Assembly (NCBI GenBank): GCA_902362975.1
Contig: CABIYO010000046.1
Coordinates: forward strand, 1 to 21,238
Length of the DNA: 21,238 nt
Direction: 5' to 3'
Source: Caryophanales bacterium
GTDB taxonomy: Bacteria; Bacillota; Bacilli; Exiguobacteriales; Exiguobacteriaceae
The position numbers and the translations under genes are program-made. The notes under the pieces are model-generated. The model did not search any database. It was given only the letters and a program-made list of their open reading frames with translations, and had not been told where the DNA came from. Below are positions 14,209 to 21,238 of this stretch, in pieces; the stretch's first letter is position 1, and each line of letters opens with the position of its first letter.

Positions 14209-15119
14209 CCGGTTGGATGATTCTTCTTTTCTTCCTTCTGCATGCGACGGTCCTTTTCGTCTTGTATCGACTGATTGTACGACCGAAAGTCGATGCGACG
14301 GAAAAGGGAGTCTGGCTCTCGATATTTCTAGTCAGTGCCATCATCCCGATTGTCGGAGAACTGTTTGGTTTGATTGGATATGTGATTGCCCGACGCTTCG
14401 CCTCACCGAAGACGCTTCTCGACTACGATGAGTACATCAACTTTGAGACGGTCAACTTAGAACGCTTGCAGCAACAGGCGAAAGAAGATTTAGATCTCGT
14501 CCCATTGACGGAAGCCTTACAGATGGACGAGAACAAGCGGAAACAATCGATTACACAACTCATGTCGACACCGCTCATGAATACAGAAGAATATTTACAC
14601 TTAGGTCTCGAACACGAGGATACGGAAACGGTCCACTATGCAGCGACCGTCCGAAACACATTGTTCGACCGATACGATTTGATGTTAAAACAGCGAATCG
14701 CACAAGTGAATCCGGAGCGACCAGAGACGATTTATCCGGTAATTGAAACCGGAATTTCATTCTTAGATAGCGGTCTCTTGGATCAAGATATGCAAATACG
14801 TATCCAGCAACGGATATTATTTCACCTCGATCAATTGAGTGAGTACGACGAAACAGACGAAACGTACTTACGCACGAAAGCCCGCCTCTCGTTCCGCTCG
14901 GGTGACTTGGAAACGGGAGAACGATTGGCTGAGGCGCTCACCCTGTATCATCCAAAAGTACCCGATGGATATGTCATGTTGATTGAACATCACATGACGA
15001 ACGGCGATTGGGCGTCCCTGCGTCCGACGCTTGACCGCCTGCATCAACATCTCGATTTGCAAGATATTCCAGAGGACTATCGCTTTGTCATTCAACAGTT
15101 AGAAGGTGCCCATATATGA
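14205..15119 (+). CDS. pelE: PelE-like membrane protein
   Basis: 304 aa. Two N-terminal membrane helices (about 4-23 and 35-60) are followed by a long cytoplasmic alpha-helical region. This region has the look of TPR repeats, for example YLRTKARLSFRSGDLETGERLAEALTLYHPKVPDGYVML. This is the architecture of PelE, which links PelD and the PelF glycosyltransferase at the membrane. Sequence identity alone would not identify it; the call depends on its place between pelD and the deacetylase gene, which matches the Gram-positive pelDEADAFG order. It overlaps its neighbours by 4 nt on both sides (ATGA), so translation is probably coupled. Confidence 0.8.
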   Translation: MTGWMILLFFLLHATVLFVLYRLIVRPKVDATEKGVWLSIFLVSAIIPIVGELFGLIGYVIARRFASPKTLLDYDEYINFETVNLERLQQQAKEDLDLVPLTEALQMDENKRKQSITQLMSTPLMNTEEYLHLGLEHEDTETVHYAATVRNTLFDRYDLMLKQRIAQVNPERPETIYPVIETGISFLDSGLLDQDMQIRIQQRILFHLDQLSEYDETDETYLRTKARLSFRSGDLETGERLAEALTLYHPKVPDGYVMLIEHHMTNGDWASLRPTLDRLHQHLDLQDIPEDYRFVIQQLEGAHI

Positions 15120-16957
15120 ATAAATCGATTACGACGTATCTCGCGTCTCTGTTCTCTTTACTCATCGCGATGATTGTCGTCGTCCAGTTTTTACGGCTTG
15201 ACTACGGTCATCGGCTCATCCCAAAAGAAGCGCATGAGCCGAAATCCTTTACGACACTCGCGGGTGAGGTGAGAGCGGTGGAGGGAAATCCGGTTCAAAT
15301 CTACATCCATCAGAACGACGACGATTTGTCGACAGCTGTTTTGAATAACTTTAAATACGCGCTCGACTATGCCAAATTGCCTTATACCTCGATCGAGGCA
15401 GAGGCCATCGCATCGATTGAGCCTTCTCCACGACACGTTCTCGTCGTCAGCGGGGAAAATACGAAATCATGGCCGTACGAGGCGATTCGGTCGTTCGTTG
15501 AAAAAGGTGGACGGCTCTACGTTGCCGGACGATTCATCGATCAAGACTGGGCAGACCTGGTCGGCGTAAGCGATTTTGGGGACTTTAAAGATGGAGTCAA
15601 CGGGTTGATTTTCGAACAAGAAATTTTCCCTGGGTATGTCGACTTGCCCCAAGACTCAGGGTTATTCGTCCACAGCATTGCTGACGTCAAACTGAAAGAA
15701 GAGGCGGACGTCCTCATTTCTGCCAAAAACGAACCGATATTATGGCAGTCTCCTTATGGGAAGGGCGAAGTGATGTTTTGGAATACGGCGTCGTTGGCGG
15801 ATAAGAACTCGCGCGGCTTGATGGTGCAGACGTTATCGATGCTGTTTCCAGCGTTCGTCATGCCACAAGCTGGCATCAAGGTCGTTCACCTTGACGACTT
15901 CCCGGCACCGGTACCGAGCAACTCGAATCCCGTCATCACAGAAGAATATGACCTCTCAATTAAGGAATTCTTCTCCGAAGTATGGTGGAAAGATATGAAG
16001 CAAATCGGTGAGGATTACGACGTCACTTATTCTGGTTTCCTGATCGGGAGTTATAAAGCGACGAATGAAGAGACGACAGAACAGCTCATCGAAAAAATTC
16101 GGGCACCGATGCTCGAATATGGTCGTGGTTTACTCCAAACGAATGGGGAAGTCGGGCTACACGGGTTCAACCACCAGCCACTCGTCATGGGAGATGAAGT
16201 GATGGACCCGGAGCTTGGATATACAAAATGGGACAGTCAGGAAGATATGCGTTCCGCCATTGACCGTGTCGTTGAGGCGTTTGACTATTACTTGCCGAAT
16301 GAGCGGATCCGCAGCTATGTGCCACCATCGAACATCATCGGTCAATCCGGACTCGAAGTGTTGAACGAGAAGTTTCCGAAAGGATTGATTGTCGCAGGAC
16401 TCTACAGCGGAGATGCGACGAAAGGAAGTTACATTCAAGAGTTCGGACCCGATCCGGTCTATCCGAACTTGTACGATTTCCCTCGCGTATCGAGCGGATA
16501 CAACGAGACACCGGATGACCTATTTGTCATCATTGACGCCGTCGCCAACTTCGGGCTCGTTTCTCACTTCATTCACCCGGATGACGTGTTAGATGACTAT
16601 CGCTCGAAAGGGAAAGGGTGGGAGATGATGAAAGAATCGTTTGAAGGATTATTCCAGACACTCTACGCCAAATATCCACATCTCGAGGGATTAAGTCAAT
16701 ATGATGCGTATCGGAAATACAAGTTATATCAAGATGCGCAAATCGATGTGGCTTACACGAATGATGCCATCGATATCAATGCCCAACAACTGCCTGTCCC
16801 GTCAACGTTACTCGTCCGTGTCCAACCCGGGAAACGTCTCGATACAGGGACATTTGATTTTGGGGAAGTCCAGCCGTTTGATGAAAACGGTACATTGTAT
16901 CAAGTTGAATTGAGAGACACATCTGTTCGTCTCCCGATATTGGAGGATCGCCCATGA
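15116..16957 (+). CDS. pelA: PelA-type deacetylase (DUF2194 family), hydrolase domain absent
   Basis: 613 aa. An N-terminal signal anchor (about 6-26) places the enzyme outside the membrane. The first half (about 55-250) is a Rossmann/GATase-like module. The second half is a NodB-like (CE4-type) polysaccharide deacetylase: VVHLDDFPAP gives the metal and catalytic Asp pair (D260/D261), LHGFNH gives the HxxxH metal site (H349, H353), and YVPPSN follows. It should remove acetyl groups from N-acetylgalactosamine in nascent Pel, making it cationic. The glycoside hydrolase domain that Pseudomonas PelA carries is not here; it is the separate protein at 11928-12785. Start and stop overlap neighbouring genes by 4 nt. 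Confidence 0.85.
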   Translation: MNKSITTYLASLFSLLIAMIVVVQFLRLDYGHRLIPKEAHEPKSFTTLAGEVRAVEGNPVQIYIHQNDDDLSTAVLNNFKYALDYAKLPYTSIEAEAIASIEPSPRHVLVVSGENTKSWPYEAIRSFVEKGGRLYVAGRFIDQDWADLVGVSDFGDFKDGVNGLIFEQEIFPGYVDLPQDSGLFVHSIADVKLKEEADVLISAKNEPILWQSPYGKGEVMFWNTASLADKNSRGLMVQTLSMLFPAFVMPQAGIKVVHLDDFPAPVPSNSNPVITEEYDLSIKEFFSEVWWKDMKQIGEDYDVTYSGFLIGSYKATNEETTEQLIEKIRAPMLEYGRGLLQTNGEVGLHGFNHQPLVMGDEVMDPELGYTKWDSQEDMRSAIDRVVEAFDYYLPNERIRSYVPPSNIIGQSGLEVLNEKFPKGLIVAGLYSGDATKGSYIQEFGPDPVYPNLYDFPRVSSGYNETPDDLFVIIDAVANFGLVSHFIHPDDVLDDYRSKGKGWEMMKESFEGLFQTLYAKYPHLEGLSQYDAYRKYKLYQDAQIDVAYTNDAIDINAQQLPVPSTLLVRVQPGKRLDTGTFDFGEVQPFDENGTLYQVELRDTSVRLPILEDRP

Positions 16958-18372
16958 AAATAGGAATTGTTGTCGAAGGGAGTTATCCATATGTGAGCGG
17001 CGGCGTATCGAGCTGGGTGCACATACTGATGGAACAGATGCCGATGCATGAGTTTGAGATTATCTCAATCATGCCGAATCCGAAGTCAGAAGCTGATTAT
17101 CGTTATACGTTACCGAAGAACGTCACAGGCGTCACCACGCTCGCTCTCAATCAACGGGCGACACGGAAACGTCGACCGGAAGCGTTATCGGAAGCGGAAC
17201 GGGAGCGAATCAAGACGTGGATGACATTCGGTCAAGTCGATTCGTCCATCTATCCGATTCTTGAAAATCAAATCGGGACACCAGAACAGTTCTTCTCGAG
17301 TCGTCTCTTCTATCAGCTCGTCACGGAGAGCTATCAAGAAGAAGGGCAGGCCGGTTCGTTCATCGATTACTTTTGGATGTGGCGCAGTATGTATGCCCCT
17401 GTCCTTGATTTGCTTCAAGCCGAATTACCTCAAGTCGATCTCGTGCACGCGGCCTCGACCGGATATGCAGGCCTCATTGCGAGTGCGATGAAAGAACGAC
17501 AAAACATTCCGTTTCTTTTGACTGAACACGGCATCTATTCGCGTGAACGGGAAGAAGAAATATTACAGGCATCTTGGATTCCGTCTGAGTTTCGCTCCCA
17601 TTGGATCCAGTTCTTCCATCACATTTCCCGGGAAGCGTACCGAAAGGCAGATGACGTCATCACACTCTTTGAACGAAACGGCGAGTTGCAACGTCAGCTC
17701 GGGGCACCTGTTGAAAAATTGAGCATCATTCCGAACGGGATTGACGTGACGGGGTTGTCCGCACTCGGTCACGTGGCGGGAGGAGAGAAGCTACGAATCG
17801 GTGCCATCGTCCGTGTCGTCCCAATCAAAGACATCAAGACGATGATTTATGCGGCGAAGTTATTACAAGATATGCTCGTCCCGTTCGAGTTGACCATCAT
17901 GGGACCGCTTGATGAGGATAAGGAGTATGCGGCGGAGTGCGAGATGCTCATCCGGCAACTCGAGCTCGAACGGTCCGTCTTCTTGGTCGGAAAAGTCGAT
18001 ATTCGACAACACCTTCCCGAACTCGATGTGTGTCTGTTGACGAGTATTTCTGAAGGACAACCGCTCGCCGTACTCGAAGGGATGGCCGCAGGTGTCCCGT
18101 GGATCGTGACGGACGTCGGGGCCTGCGCGGAGCTCGTGAACGGGCGACCGGACGAGCCGTTCGGTCCGGCCGGATTCGTCGTCCCACCGGTCAATCCACG
18201 CCGGATTGCGGAACGTTGTGTCTGGTTCCACCAGAACCGTGAGGACGCGCGTCGACTCGGACGTAACGGGCAGCAGCGCGTCGAGACATATTACCGCACC
18301 GATCAGTTCATCGATGCGTACTTACATCTATATGAAGAAAGGAGAGCGGCATATGGCGGGCATCGGGTTTAA
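16954..18372 (+). CDS. pelF: PelF, UDP-sugar glycosyltransferase (GT4, GT-B fold)
   Basis: A cytosolic polymerase of the Pel synthesis complex. 472 aa. The N-terminus IGIVVEGSYPYVSGGVSSW is highly characteristic of PelF. The C-terminal half is a standard GT4 nucleotide-sugar domain: IPNGIDV at about 264-270, AIVRVVPIKDIKTMIYAAKLL, TIMGPLDED, and the E-x7-E motif in SEGQPLAVLEGMAAGVP (about 366-382). The neighbours confirm the assignment: deacetylase upstream (4-nt overlap) and pelG downstream (20-nt overlap). The donor in Pseudomonas is UDP-GlcNAc/GalNAc; the same is likely but not provable here. Confidence 0.93.
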   Translation: MKIGIVVEGSYPYVSGGVSSWVHILMEQMPMHEFEIISIMPNPKSEADYRYTLPKNVTGVTTLALNQRATRKRRPEALSEAERERIKTWMTFGQVDSSIYPILENQIGTPEQFFSSRLFYQLVTESYQEEGQAGSFIDYFWMWRSMYAPVLDLLQAELPQVDLVHAASTGYAGLIASAMKERQNIPFLLTEHGIYSREREEEILQASWIPSEFRSHWIQFFHHISREAYRKADDVITLFERNGELQRQLGAPVEKLSIIPNGIDVTGLSALGHVAGGEKLRIGAIVRVVPIKDIKTMIYAAKLLQDMLVPFELTIMGPLDEDKEYAAECEMLIRQLELERSVFLVGKVDIRQHLPELDVCLLTSISEGQPLAVLEGMAAGVPWIVTDVGACAELVNGRPDEPFGPAGFVVPPVNPRRIAERCVWFHQNREDARRLGRNGQQRVETYYRTDQFIDAYLHLYEERRAAYGGHRV

Positions 18373-19816
18373 GTTACAACAGCTGTTCCAAGAAGATTAT
18401 TTTTCCTCACGCATTAAAGCGTACGCCTTTGCCGGTCTCGTCACGTCCGGACCGTGGCTGATCGTCATCGTGACGATCGCGCTCATGCAGTGGCTGACGA
18501 GTTACTTGTCGATCGCCGTGCTTGAGGAACGGACGACGTTCAACTTGATCGTCTCATATAGCTTCATCTTCTCCCAAGTCGTGCTCGGCGTGCAGCAGCT
18601 CGTCGTCACGAGATACTTGGCGGACTGTTTCTATGAGAAGCGGTACGAAGACATCTTCCCGGCGTTCATCGGCATGATGAAGACGACCGTCGCCATCGCC
18701 TCGGTGTTGTTCGCCGTCTTCCTCTCGTTCTCGGAGCTGCCGGCATTGTTGAACGCGTTGGCATTCGTTTTGTTCATGACGGTCAACTTGATCTGGGTAC
18801 ATTTCTTATTCCTCAGTGCGGCGAAGTTTTATCAGGCAGTCGCCTATAGCTTTGTCGCCGGTGGGGTCGTCGCCGTCGCAGCGATCATCATTACGGATCA
18901 GTTCTTGATGTCCTATTTGACAGAGTCCTATATGAAGAGCTTCGCCCTGACGGCGAGCATGACGCTCGGACTCGTCGTCACGTTGTTCGGGTTGTTCACG
19001 TCAATGCTCCTCACGTTCCCGAATCGGAGCACGGTCGGTCAGTTCTCGTTCTATCGGTATTTCGACCGTTATCCGACATTGTTTTGGACGAGCTTCCTCT
19101 ACAACATCGGGATCTGGGTCGGGACGTGGATCATCTGGTTCTCCGAAGGTGGGGCTGTCCATCTCGACACGTTCCGTTACCATCCGATTTATGATACGGC
19201 CATCTTCTTGTCGTATTTGACGATTATCCCGACGATGACGATTTTCGTCGTATCGGTCGAGACGCGCTTTTATGAGCGTTATCGCGTATTTTACGGGTAC
19301 GTGAATGAAGGCGGGACGTATCAACAGATTCAACGGTCGAAAGCGGCGATGTTACTCGTCTTACGACAGGAGCTGCAACGCTTGTTCCGAAACCAAGGGC
19401 TCGTCTCGCTTCTCTTCGTCATCTTCGCAGCTGTCTTGTTCCCGTTACTTGGGCTCTCGCATGAGATTCGAGACGTCTTCCAAATGACGACGATTGGAGC
19501 CTTCTCGAACGCGATGGTCCTCGTCCTCACGCTCGTATTGCTTTATTTTGAAGACCATAAGGGAGCGGCGTATACATCGGCACTCTTCATCACGATGAAC
19601 GCAGGTCTGACGTTCTTATTGCTCCCACTCGGACCGGACAGTTATGGGCTCAGTTTTGCGATTGGCTGTACAATCGCTTTCGCCTTCTCGCTCATCCGAT
19701 TGATTCGATACGTGTCGGAGATCGATTACCATACGTTCAGCCGAAGTGAAGCGCCTCCTCGGACGGATACGTTCCGTCGCGTCGGGGAATGGCTCAACGA
19801 ACGCTCGGCATCATAA
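18353..19816 (+). CDS. pelG: PelG, membrane transporter of Pel synthesis
   Basis: A 487-aa polytopic membrane protein with about 12 membrane segments, a member of the MOP/flippase superfamily. In Pel systems it forms the transmembrane complex with PelD, PelE and PelF that exports the polymer. The start MAGIGFKLQQLFQEDYFSSR is typical of PelG. I use ATG 18353 because AAAGGAG lies 8 nt upstream. The open frame reaching back to 18206 is only an overlap with pelF and has no family match. It overlaps the pelF end by 20 nt and is the last gene of the operon, followed 4 nt after its stop by a strong terminator. Confidence 0.93.
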   Translation: MAGIGFKLQQLFQEDYFSSRIKAYAFAGLVTSGPWLIVIVTIALMQWLTSYLSIAVLEERTTFNLIVSYSFIFSQVVLGVQQLVVTRYLADCFYEKRYEDIFPAFIGMMKTTVAIASVLFAVFLSFSELPALLNALAFVLFMTVNLIWVHFLFLSAAKFYQAVAYSFVAGGVVAVAAIIITDQFLMSYLTESYMKSFALTASMTLGLVVTLFGLFTSMLLTFPNRSTVGQFSFYRYFDRYPTLFWTSFLYNIGIWVGTWIIWFSEGGAVHLDTFRYHPIYDTAIFLSYLTIIPTMTIFVVSVETRFYERYRVFYGYVNEGGTYQQIQRSKAAMLLVLRQELQRLFRNQGLVSLLFVIFAAVLFPLLGLSHEIRDVFQMTTIGAFSNAMVLVLTLVLLYFEDHKGAAYTSALFITMNAGLTFLLLPLGPDSYGLSFAIGCTIAFAFSLIRLIRYVSEIDYHTFSRSEAPPRTDTFRRVGEWLNERSAS

Positions 19817-19820
19817 GATA

Positions 19821-19853
19821 AGCCGCCTTCTCAAGTGAGAGGGCGGCTGTTTT
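19821..19853 (+). terminator. Terminator of the pel operon
   Basis: A 12-bp stem AGCCGCCTTCTC/GAGAGGGCGGCT (one wobble pair) with AAGT loop, then GTTTTG. It starts 4 nt after the pelG stop. Confidence 0.85.
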
Positions 19854-19865
19854 GTGTCGGATTCT

Positions 19866-20168
19866 CTACTGGGTTCGTGCTGTCGCTTTATAGCTTCGAT
19901 TAACAAATGACTCAAACAGAGCAGGGTCTTCTAACAACCGTTGACCACGCATGCACATCCGTCGTGGGCGTAACTTAGCATGACTAGGGGTGACAAAGTA
20001 ATCGTCTGGATGCGTGCGAAGTACCTGAAGAATGATCTCTTGAATCGAAACTGGGTCATCTTTCACCCATTTCTCATGCATCGACGGGACATTGTCGAGA
20101 ATGAGTTGAATCTGGTCGTCGTTACGAATGAATGGATTCACACAAACATCCATATACGCGATGTCCAT
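19866..20168 (-). CDS. Hypothetical protein fused to a gnd 5' remnant
   Basis: A frame of 100 codons ending ESFVNRSYKATARTQ. I do not recognise a family. It is soluble, with a basic, cysteine-containing stretch KLRPRRMCMRG in its second half. The start is doubtful: the first ATG codons (MDIAYMDV) lie inside a 6-phosphogluconate dehydrogenase remnant in another frame. The true upstream part of this gene may therefore have been lost, with real coding beginning near VNPFIRNDD. No good ribosome binding site precedes any of its ATGs. It may be a pseudogene. Confidence 0.4.
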   Translation of the reverse strand: MDIAYMDVCVNPFIRNDDQIQLILDNVPSMHEKWVKDDPVSIQEIILQVLRTHPDDYFVTPSHAKLRPRRMCMRGQRLLEDPALFESFVNRSYKATARTQ

Positions 20169-20232
20169 TGTCCGTCAAATTCAGTGCCAAGTTCATTCCC
20201 ATATTCCCGAGCCCGATTATTCCGACTTCCAT
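20122..20232 (-). pseudogene. 5' remnant of a second 6-phosphogluconate dehydrogenase gene
   Basis: The frame from ATG 20232 reads MEVGIIGLGNMGMNL and continues ALNLTDNGHRVYG, then leaves the family and stops after 8 more codons. The first 28 residues match 20 of 28 in the intact gnd at 4481, including the GLGxMG dinucleotide motif. The GGGGT ribosome binding site is kept. After VYG the DNA belongs to another, unrecognised frame, so a deletion or recombination has joined the start of gnd to foreign sequence near 20145. The divergence from the intact gnd suggests an old or imported second copy, not a recent duplication. Confidence 0.8.
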
Positions 20233-20278
20233 TCGTACTACCCCATTTATCAGATTTACTCTCCTAATAGGGTTACCC

Positions 20279-20294
20279 GAAACAATATTGTTTC
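20279..20294. repeat. 16-bp perfect palindrome
   Basis: GAAACAATATTGTTTC lies between the gnd remnant and the small gene at 20293-20505, overlapping its TGA stop. It could be an operator for the truncated gnd copy on the minus strand, 47 nt upstream of its ATG, or a weak terminator without a T-run. Confidence 0.5.
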
Positions 20295-20505
20295 AAAAGA
20301 GAGGTTTGATCGGATCAATGCGGTAAGCGAGGATCCGTGATACCGGGATGGTTTCCTCGTCTGATAATGTGATTTGTCCAGTCAATGAATTCAATGATTG
20401 CAGTGTCCGTTCAAAGGTTTTGTATGCATCATAATCAGAACTCCCATACACGAGAAACTCACAAGTCTGCTCTCGGTCTAAAAAACACGTCACGATGAAT
20501 CGCAT
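20293..20505 (-). CDS. Small hypothetical protein (70 aa)
   Basis: The protein starts MRFIVTCFLDREQTCEFLVYG and ends in RILAYRIDPIKPLF; no family is recognised. It is soluble and shows no motifs. AAGGGG lies 8 nt before the ATG at 20505; a GTG one codon earlier is a possible alternative start. The leader contains an 8-bp inverted repeat (ATGGGTTA at 20529-20536 and TAACCCAT at 20555-20562). It stands alone between the gnd remnant and a gene-free AT-rich stretch. The ribosome binding site makes it a credible gene. Confidence 0.55.
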   Translation of the reverse strand: MRFIVTCFLDREQTCEFLVYGSSDYDAYKTFERTLQSLNSLTGQITLSDEETIPVSRILAYRIDPIKPLF

Positions 20506-20667
20506 CACTTAATCCCCTTATGTATAAAATGGGTTACTATTACATTTTTGTTAATAACCCATATATATTTTACAAAAAATGAATCGGATGTACCATTATG
20601 TTTTCTGAAAATAAGGAAATGGACTTATTAAAAACAGTGTAAAATCAAAATTCGTTTAAGATTGCGA

Positions 20668-20735
20668 TTCGAAACGTGAATAGGTTTCGAAACCGTGACC
20701 AATGACTTAGTCCTGTCGTAGGAAGCTAAATCATT
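20668..20735. repeat. Cluster of palindromes in a gene-free stretch
   Basis: In the roughly 270-nt stretch without genes (20506-20773) three symmetrical sequences occur close together: TTCGAAAC/GTTTCGAA (20668-20691), the overlapping 12-bp palindrome GGTTTCGAAACC (20683-20694), and an imperfect hairpin AATGA-TTAG-TCCT with its complement at 20701-20735. Apart from these and the leader hairpin of the small gene I see nothing coding. They may be operator sites or remnants of mobile DNA. Confidence 0.4.
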
Positions 20736-20773
20736 CGTAAAAAATGAGTATGTTATGATGAATACCAACTAAA

Positions 20774-20894
20774 GTGAACTACTCGCCACTTATTTGCTGC
20801 ACAAATTGAAGTGGGAGCTTCTTGGGAAGACCGTGCTCTTACCAGCCACGGTTATTTACCAAGCTCGTCGGGCAGTCCCTGCCCTGAATGGTTG
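20774..20894 (-). ncRNA. Right end and probable omega-RNA of the TnpB element
   Basis: On the minus strand the DNA after the tnpB stop is rich in hairpins, ending in a long one: CTC-CCACTT pairs with AAGTGG-C-GAG, enclosing an inner ATTTG/CAAAT stem. It is followed by TAGTTCAC at 20781-20774. TnpB proteins use an RNA made from their own 3' end and element right end as guide scaffold, with the guide being the flanking DNA just beyond. I place the end at TTCAC by analogy; the flanking 'guide' would then start TTTAGTTGGTATTC at 20773. The RNA probably also covers the last part of tnpB. Confidence 0.5.
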
Positions 20895-21238
20895 TCAGTC
20901 GGCTAACATCAACAGGTTGATGCTCGCGTTGATGTCACGGTCATGATGCGCGCCACAGGCACACGTCCATTCACGGACATCTAATTTTTTCTTCTCGCCT
21001 TTTGCTCCGCAAGTGGAACAGATCTGGGTCGATGCGAACCATTGATCTGCCTTGATGAGCGTCCGTCCGTAGAACTTGCATTTGTATTCTAGCTGTCGGA
21101 CGAACTCGTACCAACTGACATCTGCGATCGATTTGGCGACCTTGTGGTTCTTCATCATGTCCTTCGACTTCAATGTCTCCACGACGATGACTTGGTTCTC
21201 GTCAACGATCCGTCTCGACAGTTTGTGAAGGAAGTCCT
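20895..21238 (-). CDS. tnpB: TnpB, RNA-guided nuclease of an IS200/IS605-type element (partial)
   Basis: Only the C-terminal third is in the window; the frame is open to the right edge. It shows the RuvC-II Glu (QVIVVETLKSKDM), a zinc-ribbon with CSTC and CAC pairs (ICSTCGAKG ... WTCACGAHH), and the RuvC-III Asp in HDRDINASINL, ending nine residues later as typical TnpB does. TnpB is the omega-RNA-guided nuclease ancestor of Cas12, and helps such elements persist. The internal GTG at 21182 is not the real start. A TnpA (Y1) transposase, if present, would lie beyond the window. Confidence 0.92.
   Translation of the reverse strand, partial: DFLHKLSRRIVDENQVIVVETLKSKDMMKNHKVAKSIADVSWYEFVRQLEYKCKFYGRTLIKADQWFASTQICSTCGAKGEKKKLDVREWTCACGAHHDRDINASINLLMLAD

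Noticed and set aside
18206..18352. N-terminal extension of pelG
   Set aside because: It lies within pelF in another frame, has no family resemblance, and a good ribosome binding site precedes the ATG at 18353.

Overview
The window looks like the chromosome of a low-to-mid GC Gram-positive bacterium of the order Bacillales, most likely Exiguobacterium or a close relative. This rests on AGGAGG-type ribosome binding sites, a CcpA-type cre site, a Firmicutes-type LexA box, sigma-B-like promoters, CotF-like and YhfW-like proteins, and a Gram-positive-type pel operon. The genus is an inference; no rRNA or other marker gene is present.

Layout. 1-508: AT-rich, unrecognised minus-strand gene cut by the left edge. 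651-4481: gluconate catabolism on the minus strand, gnd (own promoter and terminator), then gntP-gntK behind a cre site. 4750-5955: MFS exporter on the minus strand, with a LexA (SOS) box in its upstream region. 6142-7815: decayed DNA, with a possible gene remnant, the C-terminal part of an EAL-domain gene, and an IS3-family element that has lost its left end. 7833-8711: manganese catalase (minus). 8932-10940: DUF6075-like protein and a Rieske-tailed FAD oxidoreductase, both behind sigma-B-like promoters. 11228-11738: two small CotF-like genes. 11928-19816: Pel exopolysaccharide locus. 19866-20505: small unrecognised genes and a broken second gnd copy. 20774-21238: 3' end of an IS200/IS605-type tnpB with its right end and probable omega-RNA.

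The most interesting system is the Pel locus. Five plus-strand genes (pelD, pelE, deacetylase pelA, pelF, pelG) overlap one another and form one operon. The polysaccharide hydrolase domain, which in Pseudomonas is fused to the PelA deacetylase, is here a separate secreted GH114-type protein encoded divergently. The hydrolase mRNA leader carries a clear cyclic di-GMP-I (GEMM-I) riboswitch whose terminator-like hairpin contains the Shine-Dalgarno sequence of the hydrolase gene. PelD has a degenerate GGDEF domain but keeps an RxxD motif at the inhibitory-site position. The sequence therefore suggests that one second messenger acts on both sides of the locus: post-translationally on synthesis through PelD, and on the matrix hydrolase through an RNA switch. 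A c-di-GMP phosphodiesterase (EAL) gene about 5 kb away has been destroyed by an IS-associated deletion.

The central block (Mn catalase, DUF6075-like, YhfW-like, CotF-like genes) reads as a general-stress cluster.
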